A stretch of 64,000 nucleotides of DNA from a bacterium (GTDB taxonomy: Bacteria > Cyanobacteriota > Vampirovibrionia > Obscuribacterales > Obscuribacteraceae), in NCBI GenBank assembly GCA_016124935.1, contig WGMS01000017.1:1-64000 (forward strand), read 5' to 3'. Positions 56,451 through 64,000 of this stretch are shown here, one piece after another. The notes below the pieces were generated by a model. The model was not told where the DNA came from. It saw only the letters and a program-made list of their open reading frames with translations, and did no database searches. How positions within the stretch are numbered: the stretch's first letter is position 1; each line of letters begins with the position of its first letter. The translations under genes and the position numbers were made by a program.

Positions 56451-56565
56451 GCCTCTTTGAGAAATTTCAATAAACAGGCGTTAGATTTTTGGAATTATGG
56501 GTAGTAATACAAGTAGCTGGTAGAAGTTGAAAGCTGCCCGGGCTTATATATTTAATTCGTATTTG

Positions 56566-56590
56566 GGCGCCTTCTACCAGCGCCTTTTTT
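56566..56590 (+). terminator. Terminator after the WG-repeat/POTRA operon
   Basis: GGCGC (56566-56570), a 9-base loop and GCGCC (56580-56584) followed by six T. Part of its loop and 3' arm can instead pair with an upstream copy: GCTGGTAGAAG at 56516-56526 is a perfect complement of 56571-56581. Confidence 0.65.
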
Positions 56591-56912
56591 ATTCTCTGAT
56601 TCTGCCACGGCCATCGTAAAAAAGCCTTTCTACCGGTTTGTCACCGAGCAGATGCTCTTCGACAATTTCCTTAGCGTCCTCCGGCTTGACATGGGCGTAC
56701 CAGACCGATTCTGGATAGACCACCACCAGAGGACCGTTGCCGCACTGGTCGAAACAGCCCGCTTTGTTGACGCGGAAGCGGGTTTTGAGACCTCGGTCGA
56801 AGACCTCTTTACGAAGGGCGTCGAAGACCTCTTCCCCGCCCTCTTGAGAGCAGGTTTTGCCGCTATAGCAGACGAATACGTGTTTTTCGAATACATCCAT
56901 AATCGCTGCCAT
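56589..56912 (-). CDS. Thioredoxin-like [2Fe-2S] ferredoxin
   Basis: The 107-residue product has the HVFVCYSGKTCSQEGGEEVF region and the later AGCFDQCGNGPLVVVYPESV region, giving the C-x-C-type and C-x3-C Cys pattern of thioredoxin-fold [2Fe-2S] ferredoxins. These transfer single electrons; the partner is unknown here. ATG 56912 fits the domain start; the frame runs further back without homology. The gene converges with the upstream operon's terminator and is divergent from rplJ. No nif, hydrogenase or respiratory genes are adjacent. Confidence 0.88.
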   Translation of the reverse strand: MAAIMDVFEKHVFVCYSGKTCSQEGGEEVFDALRKEVFDRGLKTRFRVNKAGCFDQCGNGPLVVVYPESVWYAHVKPEDAKEIVEEHLLGDKPVERLFYDGRGRIRE

Positions 56913-57138
56913 TATAGTCCAGAGCTCGCTCCAGTCCCAAAAGTAATAAAGTATGTAATATTCGATATTTATCCTTGACGTCCAAATGGGGAGCTGGGAG
57001 AATCTCTGCTTACGCAAAGCTGCGTCGGGCCGCAGACAGTCGGTACCTCGAAAGAGGCATAATGAACTTCTTGTAAGCTTCGCCGACCTAGGTCACACAT
57101 GAGATATCAATCTCTGGGTAATTTTTACTCCAGTGTGG

Positions 57139-57167
57139 TCCCTGCGGTATTACTGCCGGGATTTTTT
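57139..57167 (+). promoter_or_regulatory. Attenuator-like hairpin in the rplJ leader
   Basis: TCC (57139-57141), a short bulge, CGGTA, loop TTAC, TGCCGGGA, then six T at 57162-57167: a terminator-like stem inside the roughly 150-bp leader of rplJ. L10 leaders that bind the L10-L7/L12 complex and control attenuation are known in other bacteria. Attenuation here is inferred. Confidence 0.5.
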
Positions 57168-57218
57168 CTTGGCCGTAATTCGACAAGCTATAACTACTCG
57201 TCAATTAAGGAGGCATCA

Positions 57219-57749
57219 ATGGCCACCAAAGAACGCAAGCGAGAGATAGTAACCGAGCTTCAAGAGTTCTTTAACGACGGAAAAGTAGTGATAGTCACTG
57301 ACCTGACAGGACTAACCGTGTCAGAGATGACAGCGTTTCGCAGCACCTTGAGACAGGACAATGCACGCATGAAAGTGGCCAAGAATACTTTGGTCAAAAG
57401 AGTCGTGGAAGGTACTGAATACAAGGAGCTGAATACGCTGGCCAAGGGGCCCTCAGCTTTTGTAGTCGGCTATGACGATCCTGCCCAACCGGCAAAGACC
57501 GTTGTGGACGTACTGAAGAAGCTGAAGAAAGGCTCCATCCGCGGTGCAGTTCTCGAAGGCAAGGCCCTGAATGCCGAGCAGGTCAAAAACCTCGCTCAAC
57601 TTCCCACGAAAGAAGAGCTTCTCTCTTCGATCATGGGAGGTCTGGATTCCGGAGCTCGCGGCATAGCCGGACTCTTGGAAGCCGTAATCAGAGACATCGC
57701 TCTACTTGCCGAAGAAGTCGCAAAGAAAAACGAAGCAAGCTCAAGCTAA
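57219..57749 (+). CDS. rplJ: 50S ribosomal protein L10
   Basis: L10 is the base of the ribosomal stalk and holds L7/L12 dimers. The 176-residue product starts MATKERKREIVTELQEFF and includes VVIVTDLTGLTVSEMTAFRS, MKVAKNTLVKRVVEG and a helical C-terminus with IAGLLEAVIRDIALLAEE that binds L7/L12. ATG 57219 is set by AAGGAGG six bases upstream; the frame runs back to 57099 through the leader. rplL follows after 20 bp. The usual upstream genes rplK and rplA are not here, so the stalk operon stands apart from its standard cluster. Confidence 0.95.
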   Translation: MATKERKREIVTELQEFFNDGKVVIVTDLTGLTVSEMTAFRSTLRQDNARMKVAKNTLVKRVVEGTEYKELNTLAKGPSAFVVGYDDPAQPAKTVVDVLKKLKKGSIRGAVLEGKALNAEQVKNLAQLPTKEELLSSIMGGLDSGARGIAGLLEAVIRDIALLAEEVAKKNEASSS

Positions 57750-57769
57750 TCACACTAAGGAGTTGAAAA

Positions 57770-58156
57770 ATGGCTACAAAATTATCTGTAGATGAATTGC
57801 TGGAACAAATCGGTTCTTTGACCCTGCTCGAAGCAGCTGATCTGAAATCCAAAATGGAAGAAAAATTCGGCGTTACCGCTGCCGCTCCCGTGGCTGCAAT
57901 AGCCGTAGGTGGTGGTGCTGCCGCCGGTGCTGAAGAAGAAGAGAAGACCGAATTCGACGTCGTTCTCGATTCTGCCGGCGAAAAGAAAATCAACGTACTC
58001 AAAGTTGTACGTGAAATCACCGGTCTTGGTCTGAAAGAAGCTAAAGAGCTCGTAGACAGCGCTCCGAAGCCGGTTAAAGAGAAGATCAAGAAAGAAGAAG
58101 CCGAAGAGATCAAGAAAAAGCTCGAGGAAGCTGGCGCCAAGGTGGAAATCAAGTAA
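57770..58156 (+). CDS. rplL: 50S ribosomal protein L7/L12
   Basis: L7/L12 recruits translation factors to the ribosome. The 128-residue product has the L10-binding N-terminus ([20 protein letters not shown]), an Ala/Gly-rich hinge ([20 protein letters not shown]) and the conserved C-terminal domain ([40 protein letters not shown]). AAGGAG lies ahead of ATG 57770. It is co-transcribed with rplJ. rpoB and rpoC do not follow, unlike in most bacteria. Confidence 0.97.
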   Translation: MATKLSVDELLEQIGSLTLLEAADLKSKMEEKFGVTAAAPVAAIAVGGGAAAGAEEEEKTEFDVVLDSAGEKKINVLKVVREITGLGLKEAKELVDSAPKPVKEKIKKEEAEEIKKKLEEAGAKVEIK

Positions 58157-58201
58157 CGCGAAATGCGTTACCCTGGAAGTGTGTGATTCAGGAGAGAGTT
58201 T

Positions 58202-59842
58202 ATGCGCTGCCCAGGATGTAACCTATTCCACCCGGCTCACTACGATACCTGCATAAGTTGCGGGGTAAGCCTCAAAGCCGAATCGAATCCTGAAGAAGGA
58301 GCAGCCGTGACCACGGAAGTGGCCGATGCGGCTGCTCCTTCTTCCAAAAACAGTAAAAGAAGATCTAAGAATCTCAATCTAGAAAGTCGTGCCGGCACTC
58401 CGGTTTTTGCCGGTGTGCTCTTTGGACTGGTCATTCTTTTGCTGGCCGCCGGTGCCACCTTTTTCTTCCTGACTCGCTCCGGGGACGATACCCGACTGGT
58501 CAAAAAAGGAAGGATGGAGCTGGACAAAGGTCAGTATGCTTTCGCGGTCTCCAGCCTAAAAAAAGCAATCGAAGCCGATCCTGATAATCCAAGAGCCTAT
58601 CTGTTGATGGCAAGAGCCTATGTAGGAATCGACAAGGTAGACGAAGCCTGGGAAGCGATAGGCAAAGCCCAGAAGCTGGGCAAAGGGGTGGCCACCGAGC
58701 CGGAGCTGGCCTCGGACCTGGCCAATTACTACAGGCTGCGCAAGCAGTATGAAAAATCTATTGATTTGATTCGCCCCCTGGCAGATCAAAACATACCCGG
58801 TAAACGGGGAGAGCTGGCCGACCTCAACGCGATGGCCGGCGATGAAGCCCTTAACAATGGCGATCTCGAAAAGGCTCTACGCAGCTGGGAAGAGGTCCAG
58901 ACCCTGAAAGAAGGCTCCCGTTTCGGAGAGGCGGAGGCACGCCTTGCCACCATTTATGAAAAGCTGGCTAAGCAATTTGCCGCCGACAAAAAAGACGACG
59001 AAGCCCTGGCCTATCTAGCCAAGCTGACCGCCATCAATAAAAATCCAAAACACTACGAGACCAGCGCGGAAATCTACGAAAAATCGGACAAGCTAGAGCT
59101 AGCCATCGACCAGCTTCGCAAAGCGCTTGAGTTGAGCGCAAGCCCCAGACTGCAAACCAAGCTTGCCACCTTGCTTGCCCGCCGGGGCAAAGAGATGCTC
59201 GATGCCGGTCAATCGGAGACAGGCTATGCCTACCTGCAACAAGCCCGCTCCATCGATCCATCTAGCGCTCTTCCCGAAGTCACCTTGAAACGGGTTCAAA
59301 TAGGCATCGACCCGAGCACCAGGATGCCGATGATCACAGGCGAAGTCTGGAACCCCGGCACAAGAAGTGTCGGTCAGCTCAGCCTGAAAGTGGAGCTTTA
59401 TGACAGCAAAAGCCTCCAGACCGTATTTTCGAAAGAGACCAAACTTGTGGACGAGTTTGTCCGCCCTCTCAAAGCAAAAGAGTCCAAGGAATTCACTTTC
59501 ATCTCAGACAGCCCGGCCCGGGCTGACGGAACCATGGAGTTCCAGGTCTACATAGATGGTTCATTGTATAAAGCCTACAAATTCGAAAAGAGAAGAGCAC
59601 CGGCGGCAGTGGCAGAATCCACAGCCCACCCATCGGAAGAGAGCGAAGTTGCTCCTCAGCCGGTTTTACGTCCGGCTATAAGATCGCCCAAGATGCCGCC
59701 CCTTAACTATGGCGGTGCGCCCACTCCCGGAAGCGCTCCGGTTCCCCGAGGGCAGACCACGACCACCACGCCGACTACTCAGCCGGGCGTAAGTCCATCT
59801 ACGACACCGGAAGAGAAGACTCTTCAAGATCTGGATTTCTGA
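58202..59842 (+). CDS. Zinc-ribbon, single-membrane-pass TPR protein with FxLYD-like domain
   Basis: The 546-residue product starts with a zinc ribbon (MRCPGCNLFHPAHYDTCISC, two CxxC pairs), then a Ser/Glu-rich linker, one membrane helix (about 72-96, GVLFGLVILLLAAGATFFF), TPR repeats (about 105-370), and a beta domain at about 375-465 (TGEVWNPGTRSVGQLSLKVE, LYDSKSL) that resembles FxLYD/DUF3426-type domains. A Pro/Thr-rich tail ends the protein. The zinc ribbon is cytoplasmic and the TPR part external if the helix runs outward. AGGAG is eight bases before ATG 58202. It lies 45 bp after rplL and may be read through. Confidence 0.7.
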   Translation: MRCPGCNLFHPAHYDTCISCGVSLKAESNPEEGAAVTTEVADAAAPSSKNSKRRSKNLNLESRAGTPVFAGVLFGLVILLLAAGATFFFLTRSGDDTRLVKKGRMELDKGQYAFAVSSLKKAIEADPDNPRAYLLMARAYVGIDKVDEAWEAIGKAQKLGKGVATEPELASDLANYYRLRKQYEKSIDLIRPLADQNIPGKRGELADLNAMAGDEALNNGDLEKALRSWEEVQTLKEGSRFGEAEARLATIYEKLAKQFAADKKDDEALAYLAKLTAINKNPKHYETSAEIYEKSDKLELAIDQLRKALELSASPRLQTKLATLLARRGKEMLDAGQSETGYAYLQQARSIDPSSALPEVTLKRVQIGIDPSTRMPMITGEVWNPGTRSVGQLSLKVELYDSKSLQTVFSKETKLVDEFVRPLKAKESKEFTFISDSPARADGTMEFQVYIDGSLYKAYKFEKRRAPAAVAESTAHPSEESEVAPQPVLRPAIRSPKMPPLNYGGAPTPGSAPVPRGQTTTTTPTTQPGVSPSTTPEEKTLQDLDF

Positions 59843-59887
59843 TATCTAAGCGTTAAGCCGAGCAGCACCGGCAGCGATATCAACCGA

Positions 59888-59915
59888 CACCCGTCACCCG
59901 TCACCCGTCAACCGT
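59888..59915. repeat. Short 7-bp tandem repeat
   Basis: CACCCGT occurs three times in a row at 59888-59908, and a degenerate fourth unit CAACCGT follows. It overlaps the last base of the GGDEF gene. Too short to be assigned a role; slippage is possible. Confidence 0.8.
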
Positions 59916-60582
59916 TATAAACTCGGTCTCCGCCCTCGGCTTTAGCAACATCGAGAAACTCGATAGCTTTGTTCATCAAATCCAACTCGTCTCTGGCATG
60001 GGTGGGGAAAGAGACCACGCCCACCGAGCAAGTTACTCTAAGGCTCTTGAGCTCATCGCTGATAGGCATCGACTTGAGCCTTTCTCTAATACGCTCACCG
60101 ACCACCACAGCTCTCGATGAATAGGTCTCGGGAAAAATCACCGCCAGACGGTTGTCCTTGCAGCGTCCGGGGATATCCACATCCCGAATCGCCTTTTTAA
60201 TTATCTTGGCGGTGGTGCGCAGCATGTCCTCGACAATCATTGAGCCATACTGCCTGCCATAGGTCTCGACGTCATCGACTTCGACAATCAAAATCGAAAC
60301 CGGGCGCTTATAACGCTTGGCACGCTTCAGTTCGTATTCCAGCTTGCGGATATAGGTCTTGAAATTGAAAAGTCCGGTGGACTTATCCAGTAAACTGACT
60401 TTCTCGTATTCTTCGAGGGTCTCGTCGGAGATATTGTCTCGGCTGCGATTGAGATCGCGCTGTTGCTTCTCTGTATTGAACTTCTGACGTTCGTCCTTGG
60501 TCTTCTCGACCATCTGGGTGAATTTATTCTCCCGGGTGTAGGACCACCCCTCACGCTCGTCCCGCTCGCCTCTCTCGCTCAT
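59908..60582 (-). CDS. GGDEF-fold protein with a degenerate active site
   Basis: The 224-residue product has a charged N-terminal helical region (residues 1-60) and a diguanylate cyclase fold from about 64: LLDKSTGLFNFKTYIRKLEY, SILIVEVDDVETYGRQYG, then DVDIPGRCKDNRLAVIFPE. In the active site GGEEF is replaced by K142-D-N-R-L146, so GTP cannot be bound in the usual way and cyclase activity is not expected. Such proteins may bind c-di-GMP or GTP as sensors. The long GGDEF/HD-GYP protein at 32810 has the intact motif at the same place. ATG 60582 has AGGT upstream. Confidence 0.8.
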   Translation of the reverse strand: MSERGERDEREGWSYTRENKFTQMVEKTKDERQKFNTEKQQRDLNRSRDNISDETLEEYEKVSLLDKSTGLFNFKTYIRKLEYELKRAKRYKRPVSILIVEVDDVETYGRQYGSMIVEDMLRTTAKIIKKAIRDVDIPGRCKDNRLAVIFPETYSSRAVVVGERIRERLKSMPISDELKSLRVTCSVGVVSFPTHARDELDLMNKAIEFLDVAKAEGGDRVYNG

Positions 60583-60796
60583 TCCGAATACCTGCCCATA
60601 TAAACATATAACTCTATTGTAGCTTTACCACGATCTAAATAGAGCTAAAACTTAAAAAATCTCCGACTCCTGCGCCTATACAGCGATTTATCCGAAGCGT
60701 CGAGAACAAAATGCCGGGGAAAGCCTCTGACTATGAGCCGCTGAGGCGATTCTTCTTGTATATTAGAAAAGATGAAGCCTGGACATACCAGCGGCA

Positions 60797-61984
60797 TTAC
60801 TTTCCACCGTGGAAGCGTCCGCCCCACATACGGCTCGAATTCACCTCGCCGAATATGTATGTATCCCCATTCCTGGACTTGATAGAAACCTGCTTGCCGT
60901 CCCAGGTTGTACGGTCACCGTTGGGATAGTCTATTGTTCTTTTTGCCGAATCATGGAGATTGTATTTCAAAATTGTGCCATCGGATCTGGTGGTCTTCAC
61001 ATTGCCGGCAGGATCTATTATCGTGTTCTCTCCCCTTGCCAGATCGAGCCTGTGAACATACTTTCCTGGTGACACAACTTGCTTTCCGGTGAGGGTCTCT
61101 ATCTCTACCCGACCATCAACACTGTGTTTCTCCCGGGCGCCGTCCCGTTGAATCCACTTCTCACCATTTCCCAGATCCAGCTCTTCATAGTCTCTGGTCT
61201 TGGTCAACTTGCCCCCGTTGGGATATTCGGTCACCCGCCTGCCGTCGCGAAAAGTGGTGGTGCTGATATCGGTATCGAGCTCAGTCACTACTCTTCGTCC
61301 ATCTCCGTAAGCCTTTACTTCTAGCGGTTCATAGTTGCCGGAGCGCAAAATCTTAGAGCCATCCGGTGCTTTTACCCAGTCTTTGCCCAGCATATTGAAC
61401 TCGATCCGGGCTTTCAATGGAGACTGTCGTAGATAAGATACTGCGGCAGGGGTACAGCGCCCCGCCGCAGCGGCGCCAACGCCGGCCAGCAATCCGGTTG
61501 CGGTCTCCAGCTCATCAGGACCTACCGCCTGCTTGAACTGGGCAAGACTCTGCTCGTAAGCATAGGGACTTTCATGGTTCTGCCAGACCCGGTCCATGGC
61601 TTGCTTCACCATTGTGTTTCGCTCTATGTTACTGGGATTATTCAAGTCGACCTTGCTCCAGAGCCACTGGGCGCCCATTAAGGTAGCGCCGCCCACACAG
61701 GCTGCTCCAATTAAAGGAGCCTCGGCCGCCATCACCCCGATGCCGACTCCGATAGCCGCCCCGGATGCCAGGGCAAGACCGGCATCACAAGCCGCTTTAC
61801 CAGGATCTCGATTGAACTCGTCTACGATACCGCCGACAGCGCCTTCACCCACCAACTTCAACTCTGTGATGGCTTTTTGAGAATCCGCCATCAGATCGAC
61901 CAGGTTGAAACGATCACCTGCGCCCGCATCTGTCCTGGTTGTAGCGTCACTGCCTATCGAGTTGTATTGCGACTCTAGATTCAT
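60797..61984 (-). CDS. Protein with glycine-zipper-like hydrophobic region and short Asp-Gly repeats, unknown
   Basis: The 395-residue product has a hydrophobic Gly/Ala-rich segment (GLALASGAAIGVGIGVMAAE) at about residues 68-110. The C-terminal 200 residues have short repeats such as YGDGRRVVTELDTD, FRDGRRVTEYPNGG, and NGEKWIQRDGAREK, faintly like YD repeats of Rhs proteins but without the consensus. The layout, an N-terminal Gly/Ala hydrophobic patch and a large C-terminal domain, resembles the 960-residue protein at 15537. AAGGAGG lies ten bases before ATG 61984, a strong site. It lies between the GGDEF gene and rpsB, all leftward. The function is unknown. Confidence 0.6.
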   Translation of the reverse strand: MNLESQYNSIGSDATTRTDAGAGDRFNLVDLMADSQKAITELKLVGEGAVGGIVDEFNRDPGKAACDAGLALASGAAIGVGIGVMAAEAPLIGAACVGGATLMGAQWLWSKVDLNNPSNIERNTMVKQAMDRVWQNHESPYAYEQSLAQFKQAVGPDELETATGLLAGVGAAAAGRCTPAAVSYLRQSPLKARIEFNMLGKDWVKAPDGSKILRSGNYEPLEVKAYGDGRRVVTELDTDISTTTFRDGRRVTEYPNGGKLTKTRDYEELDLGNGEKWIQRDGAREKHSVDGRVEIETLTGKQVVSPGKYVHRLDLARGENTIIDPAGNVKTTRSDGTILKYNLHDSAKRTIDYPNGDRTTWDGKQVSIKSRNGDTYIFGEVNSSRMWGGRFHGGK

Positions 61985-62205
61985 TGTCCCTTAACCTCCT
62001 TCGGTCGGTCACTAAATTAAACGACGAAGGGACAAGGTTTACACTGTGCAAATCCACAGAGATTGACAAGGTCAAAAACCGAAGGGGAGCCGGTGCCAAT
62101 CTCCCGCCACAGGAAAGATTAGAAGGAACATGGTAAATAGTATGAAGCCGCACTTAAGAAGGGGCTGAAGGATCACAGCACGGATCGAATGAAAGTGAAC
62201 GGAGA

Positions 62206-63036
62206 CTAAGCTTCGCTACCTACACTACTTTCGTCCGCTTCGGCTTCGCTTTCTTGAATCTGGGTCTGCTCGGCAGGCGCGGGAGAGACGAACTCAGAAG
62301 CGGCAGGCGCCGGCTGCTGGGTCTGGGCCGGAGCCTGTCCCCCAGAATCTTTGCTCTCGGGAGCGCCACGCAGGATGGCATCAGCCAGGGAACCTAGCAA
62401 CAACCGCACTGAGCTTACCGAGTCATCGTTAGCCGGGACCACATAGTCGAGACCATCGGGGTCGCCATCCGTATCGAGCAGGACCACGGTAGTGATACCA
62501 AGCTTCTTGGCTTCCAGTAAAGCTGTGTTCTCTCTTTTTTGGTCGACTACGACGATGACGTCAGGACGACCACGCATATTTTTCAATCCACCCAGAAACT
62601 TGCTGAGTTTCTCATACTCACGCATTTTCACCGCTTGCTCTTTCTTGGGCATGCGATAGAAATCACCGTTGGTTCTGGAGTCTTCCAGATCTCTCAGGCG
62701 ATTAATCCGGGCTCTAATAGTCTCGAAGTTGGTGAGCATACCACCGAGCCAGCGGCGGTTTACATAATAGGCGCCGCATCTGGTCGCCTGGCTCTCCACC
62801 ATCTCCGCCGCCTGTTTCTTTGTGCCGACAAAGACGATGTTTTTCTTCTGTTTTGCCATGTTCTCGAGGAACTGGCAGGCTCTGTCCAGGGCGACTCTGG
62901 TCTGGGCGAGATCGATGATATGGCGGCCGCTGCGCTCGCCATAGATATAGGGTCTCATTTTGGGATTCCAGCGGCTGGATCTATGGCCGAAATGCACCCC
63001 GGCGTCGATTAGCTGTTTCATAGATACGTCTGCCAA
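62206..63036 (-). CDS. rpsB: 30S ribosomal protein S2
   Basis: S2 is a small-subunit protein needed for S1 binding. The 276-residue product has MKQLIDAGVHFGHRSSRWNP, MRPYIYGERSGRHIIDL, VGTKKQAAEMV, RWLGGMLTNFETIR and KLGITTVVLLDTDGDPDGLD, all classic S2. The last 50 residues are an Ala/Gln/Glu-rich tail. The start is TTG 63036, giving Met-Ala-Asp-Val-Ser-Met-Lys-Gln-Leu, as in many S2 proteins; ATG 63021 would remove five residues, and AAGGA lies close before the TTG. Translation factor gene tsf, almost always next, is absent, the next gene being an unknown protein 221 bp away. Confidence 0.94.
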   Translation of the reverse strand: MADVSMKQLIDAGVHFGHRSSRWNPKMRPYIYGERSGRHIIDLAQTRVALDRACQFLENMAKQKKNIVFVGTKKQAAEMVESQATRCGAYYVNRRWLGGMLTNFETIRARINRLRDLEDSRTNGDFYRMPKKEQAVKMREYEKLSKFLGGLKNMRGRPDVIVVVDQKRENTALLEAKKLGITTVVLLDTDGDPDGLDYVVPANDDSVSSVRLLLGSLADAILRGAPESKDSGGQAPAQTQQPAPAASEFVSPAPAEQTQIQESEAEADESSVGSEA

Positions 63037-63260
63037 TTTCCTTGATAACCCCTCTTGAGACTTGACGTGTAGAAGAATAGCATGAGGACCCGCGCTTTGA
63101 AACCTTATGTAGGTGACTGTAGCGTTATTTAGCTTAAAAAAAGCCCGACACGATATAGCCCAGGGGCAGATAATCACCGAGTACGATCTTCAACCACGCT
63201 AGCTTTTCGGCTCCAAGGGTATCTTATTCAGAGAGTTGTCTTAATAAGAAGAAAAGCGAT

Positions 63261-64000
63261 TTGAAGAGAACTTCCCGCAGCCTGATCCTTGCAATCTCTA
63301 CAATCTTAGCCCTGGTTGCGTCTATGAGCTCCGCCCTGGCCTGGGAGACTTATACTTATGCCCCGGTCAGGGTAGGCGGCGGAGCCGCATTTCTAGTCAC
63401 CGACGCAGACAATGCCTCGGCTTCCGACCGGGCAGAAGCGATCACCAGTCAAATTGACGAGATTCTAAAAAACCCGGAGTTGAAACCGGAGGATGTTGCC
63501 GTCGGTCAGGACCCGGAAGGGCACTACTGCATTCGCCTGGGCACAAGAACACTTGCCACGGTAACGGACGCGGATGTGAAGGTCTTCGGCACCCCTGCCA
63601 AGGTCCTGGCCGCCCGCTGGGCTTCCAACATAAAGACCAAAGCCTCTCGACTGGAGCCGATTTTTAGAAACAAAAGCACAGAGAAAGGCGAGATCAAGAT
63701 GCTGGGCGAACACCAGGTTTTGCTACTGCTTTTGCAAGTGGCCATTCTTTTGCTGGGCGCTTTCATCTGCGGTGAAATCATCTCTTCTATGGGTCAGCCG
63801 GCGGTCATAGGTCAGATGCTGGCAGGCATAATACTGGGCAAATCAGTTTTCGGAACGTTCTTTCCTGATCTTGCCGGGATAATTTTTCCGGTGCAGGCAA
63901 GCCAGGCCAATCTGCTGGAGGTTGTCTCCTGGATAGGGGTGATCTTCCTCCTTATGCTGACTGGTCTCGAAACAGACTTAGAGTTGATCAAAAAACAGGG
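63261..64000 (+). CDS. Cation/proton antiporter (Kef/CPA2-like), N-terminal part
   Basis: The frame is open to the window edge. The visible 246 residues begin with a signal peptide (SLILAISTILALVASMSSAL) from TTG 63261. They continue with a soluble domain of about 120 residues (VRVGGGAAFLVTDADNASAS, RAEAITSQIDEILKNPEL, VTDADVKVFGTPAKVLAARW). From residue 147 on (MLGEHQVLLLLLQVAILLLG, GQPAVIGQMLAGIILGKSVF) it is a typical CPA2 antiporter start. The soluble domain resembles the periplasmic domain in front of certain cyanobacterial MscS channels. No ATG gives a signal peptide; ATG 63699 would yield the antiporter alone. The C-terminal regulatory domain cannot be seen. Confidence 0.75.
   Translation, partial: MKRTSRSLILAISTILALVASMSSALAWETYTYAPVRVGGGAAFLVTDADNASASDRAEAITSQIDEILKNPELKPEDVAVGQDPEGHYCIRLGTRTLATVTDADVKVFGTPAKVLAARWASNIKTKASRLEPIFRNKSTEKGEIKMLGEHQVLLLLLQVAILLLGAFICGEIISSMGQPAVIGQMLAGIILGKSVFGTFFPDLAGIIFPVQASQANLLEVVSWIGVIFLLMLTGLETDLELIKKQ

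Noticed and set aside
59888..59915. Possible iterons of a replication origin
   Set aside because: Only 3 to 4 copies of 7 bp, no DnaA boxes nearby, and no replication gene next to it.

Overview
Organism. The window is bacterial: uninterrupted genes, Shine-Dalgarno sites of the AGGAG type, and GTG or TTG starts mixed with ATG. It comes from a cell with two membranes: Sec signal peptides, lipoprotein signals ending in Gly-Cys or Ala-Cys, a TatA subunit, a TonB/TolA-like C-terminal domain, a POTRA-like domain and type IV pilin-like proteins. The many large proteins of unknown function built from TPR, WG-repeat or HEAT-like modules, beside a plain bacterial core (two-subunit-type glycyl-tRNA synthetase, transamidosome GatA, type II fatty acid synthesis), suggest a large-genome environmental lineage. 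A non-photosynthetic cyanobacterial relative (Vampirovibrionia/Melainabacteria, Obscuribacterales-like) is my best guess, but this is inference from gene style and not proven by any marker here. Layout. 1-2766: an intact IS21-family element with a 5-bp target duplication sits 25 bp before the start codon of a secreted matrixin-like protease. 2787-9693: the protease, a glycine-rich RGG-type protein, a secreted TonB-like protein, a small zinc-finger-like protein and a class A penicillin-binding protein. 9656-11872: a small accessory patch with an XRE regulator and two operator-like dyads, a small membrane protein, and a TacA/TacT-type toxin-antitoxin pair with its own promoter and operator. 11947-19601: a VWA-domain protein, PanB, a TPR lipoprotein, a 960-residue protein carrying thermolysin-like zinc motifs, and an ADP-ribosylglycohydrolase homologue. 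19714-23738: a fatty-acid synthesis cluster fabG-acpP-fabF running into gatA. 23891-32545: a small secreted protein, cysteine synthase, a membrane spermidine-synthase-like protein, an alkyltransferase-like DNA repair protein, an acyltransferase, ArfB, an alpha/beta hydrolase and a fused SpeD-SpeE. 32810-37670: a very large GAF-REC-GAF-GGDEF-HD-GYP signalling protein, a 3-methyladenine DNA glycosylase and a VanZ-like protein. 37680-42497: a 38-residue ORF ending in Cys-Cys, three pilin-like genes around a divergent promoter region, and a membrane-anchored protein. 42596-53234: the primary sigma factor, a gene-poor gap, a methyltransferase, a zinc peptidase homologue, then a leftward run glyS, pseudo-hydrolase, tatA, uvrB and a DUF3137-like gene. 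53532-64000: a WG-repeat/POTRA envelope operon, a ferredoxin, rplJ-rplL with an attenuator-like leader, a zinc-ribbon TPR protein, a degenerate GGDEF protein, an unknown protein, rpsB without tsf, and the start of a cation/proton antiporter. How it fits. Most of the window is stable core genome. The mobile or accessory parts are the IS21 element and the XRE plus toxin-antitoxin patch. Several signalling or enzyme domains (REC, GGDEF, a hydrolase nucleophile, an ARH metal motif) have lost canonical residues, so this lineage seems to keep many repurposed domains. No rRNA gene, tRNA gene or CRISPR array was seen.
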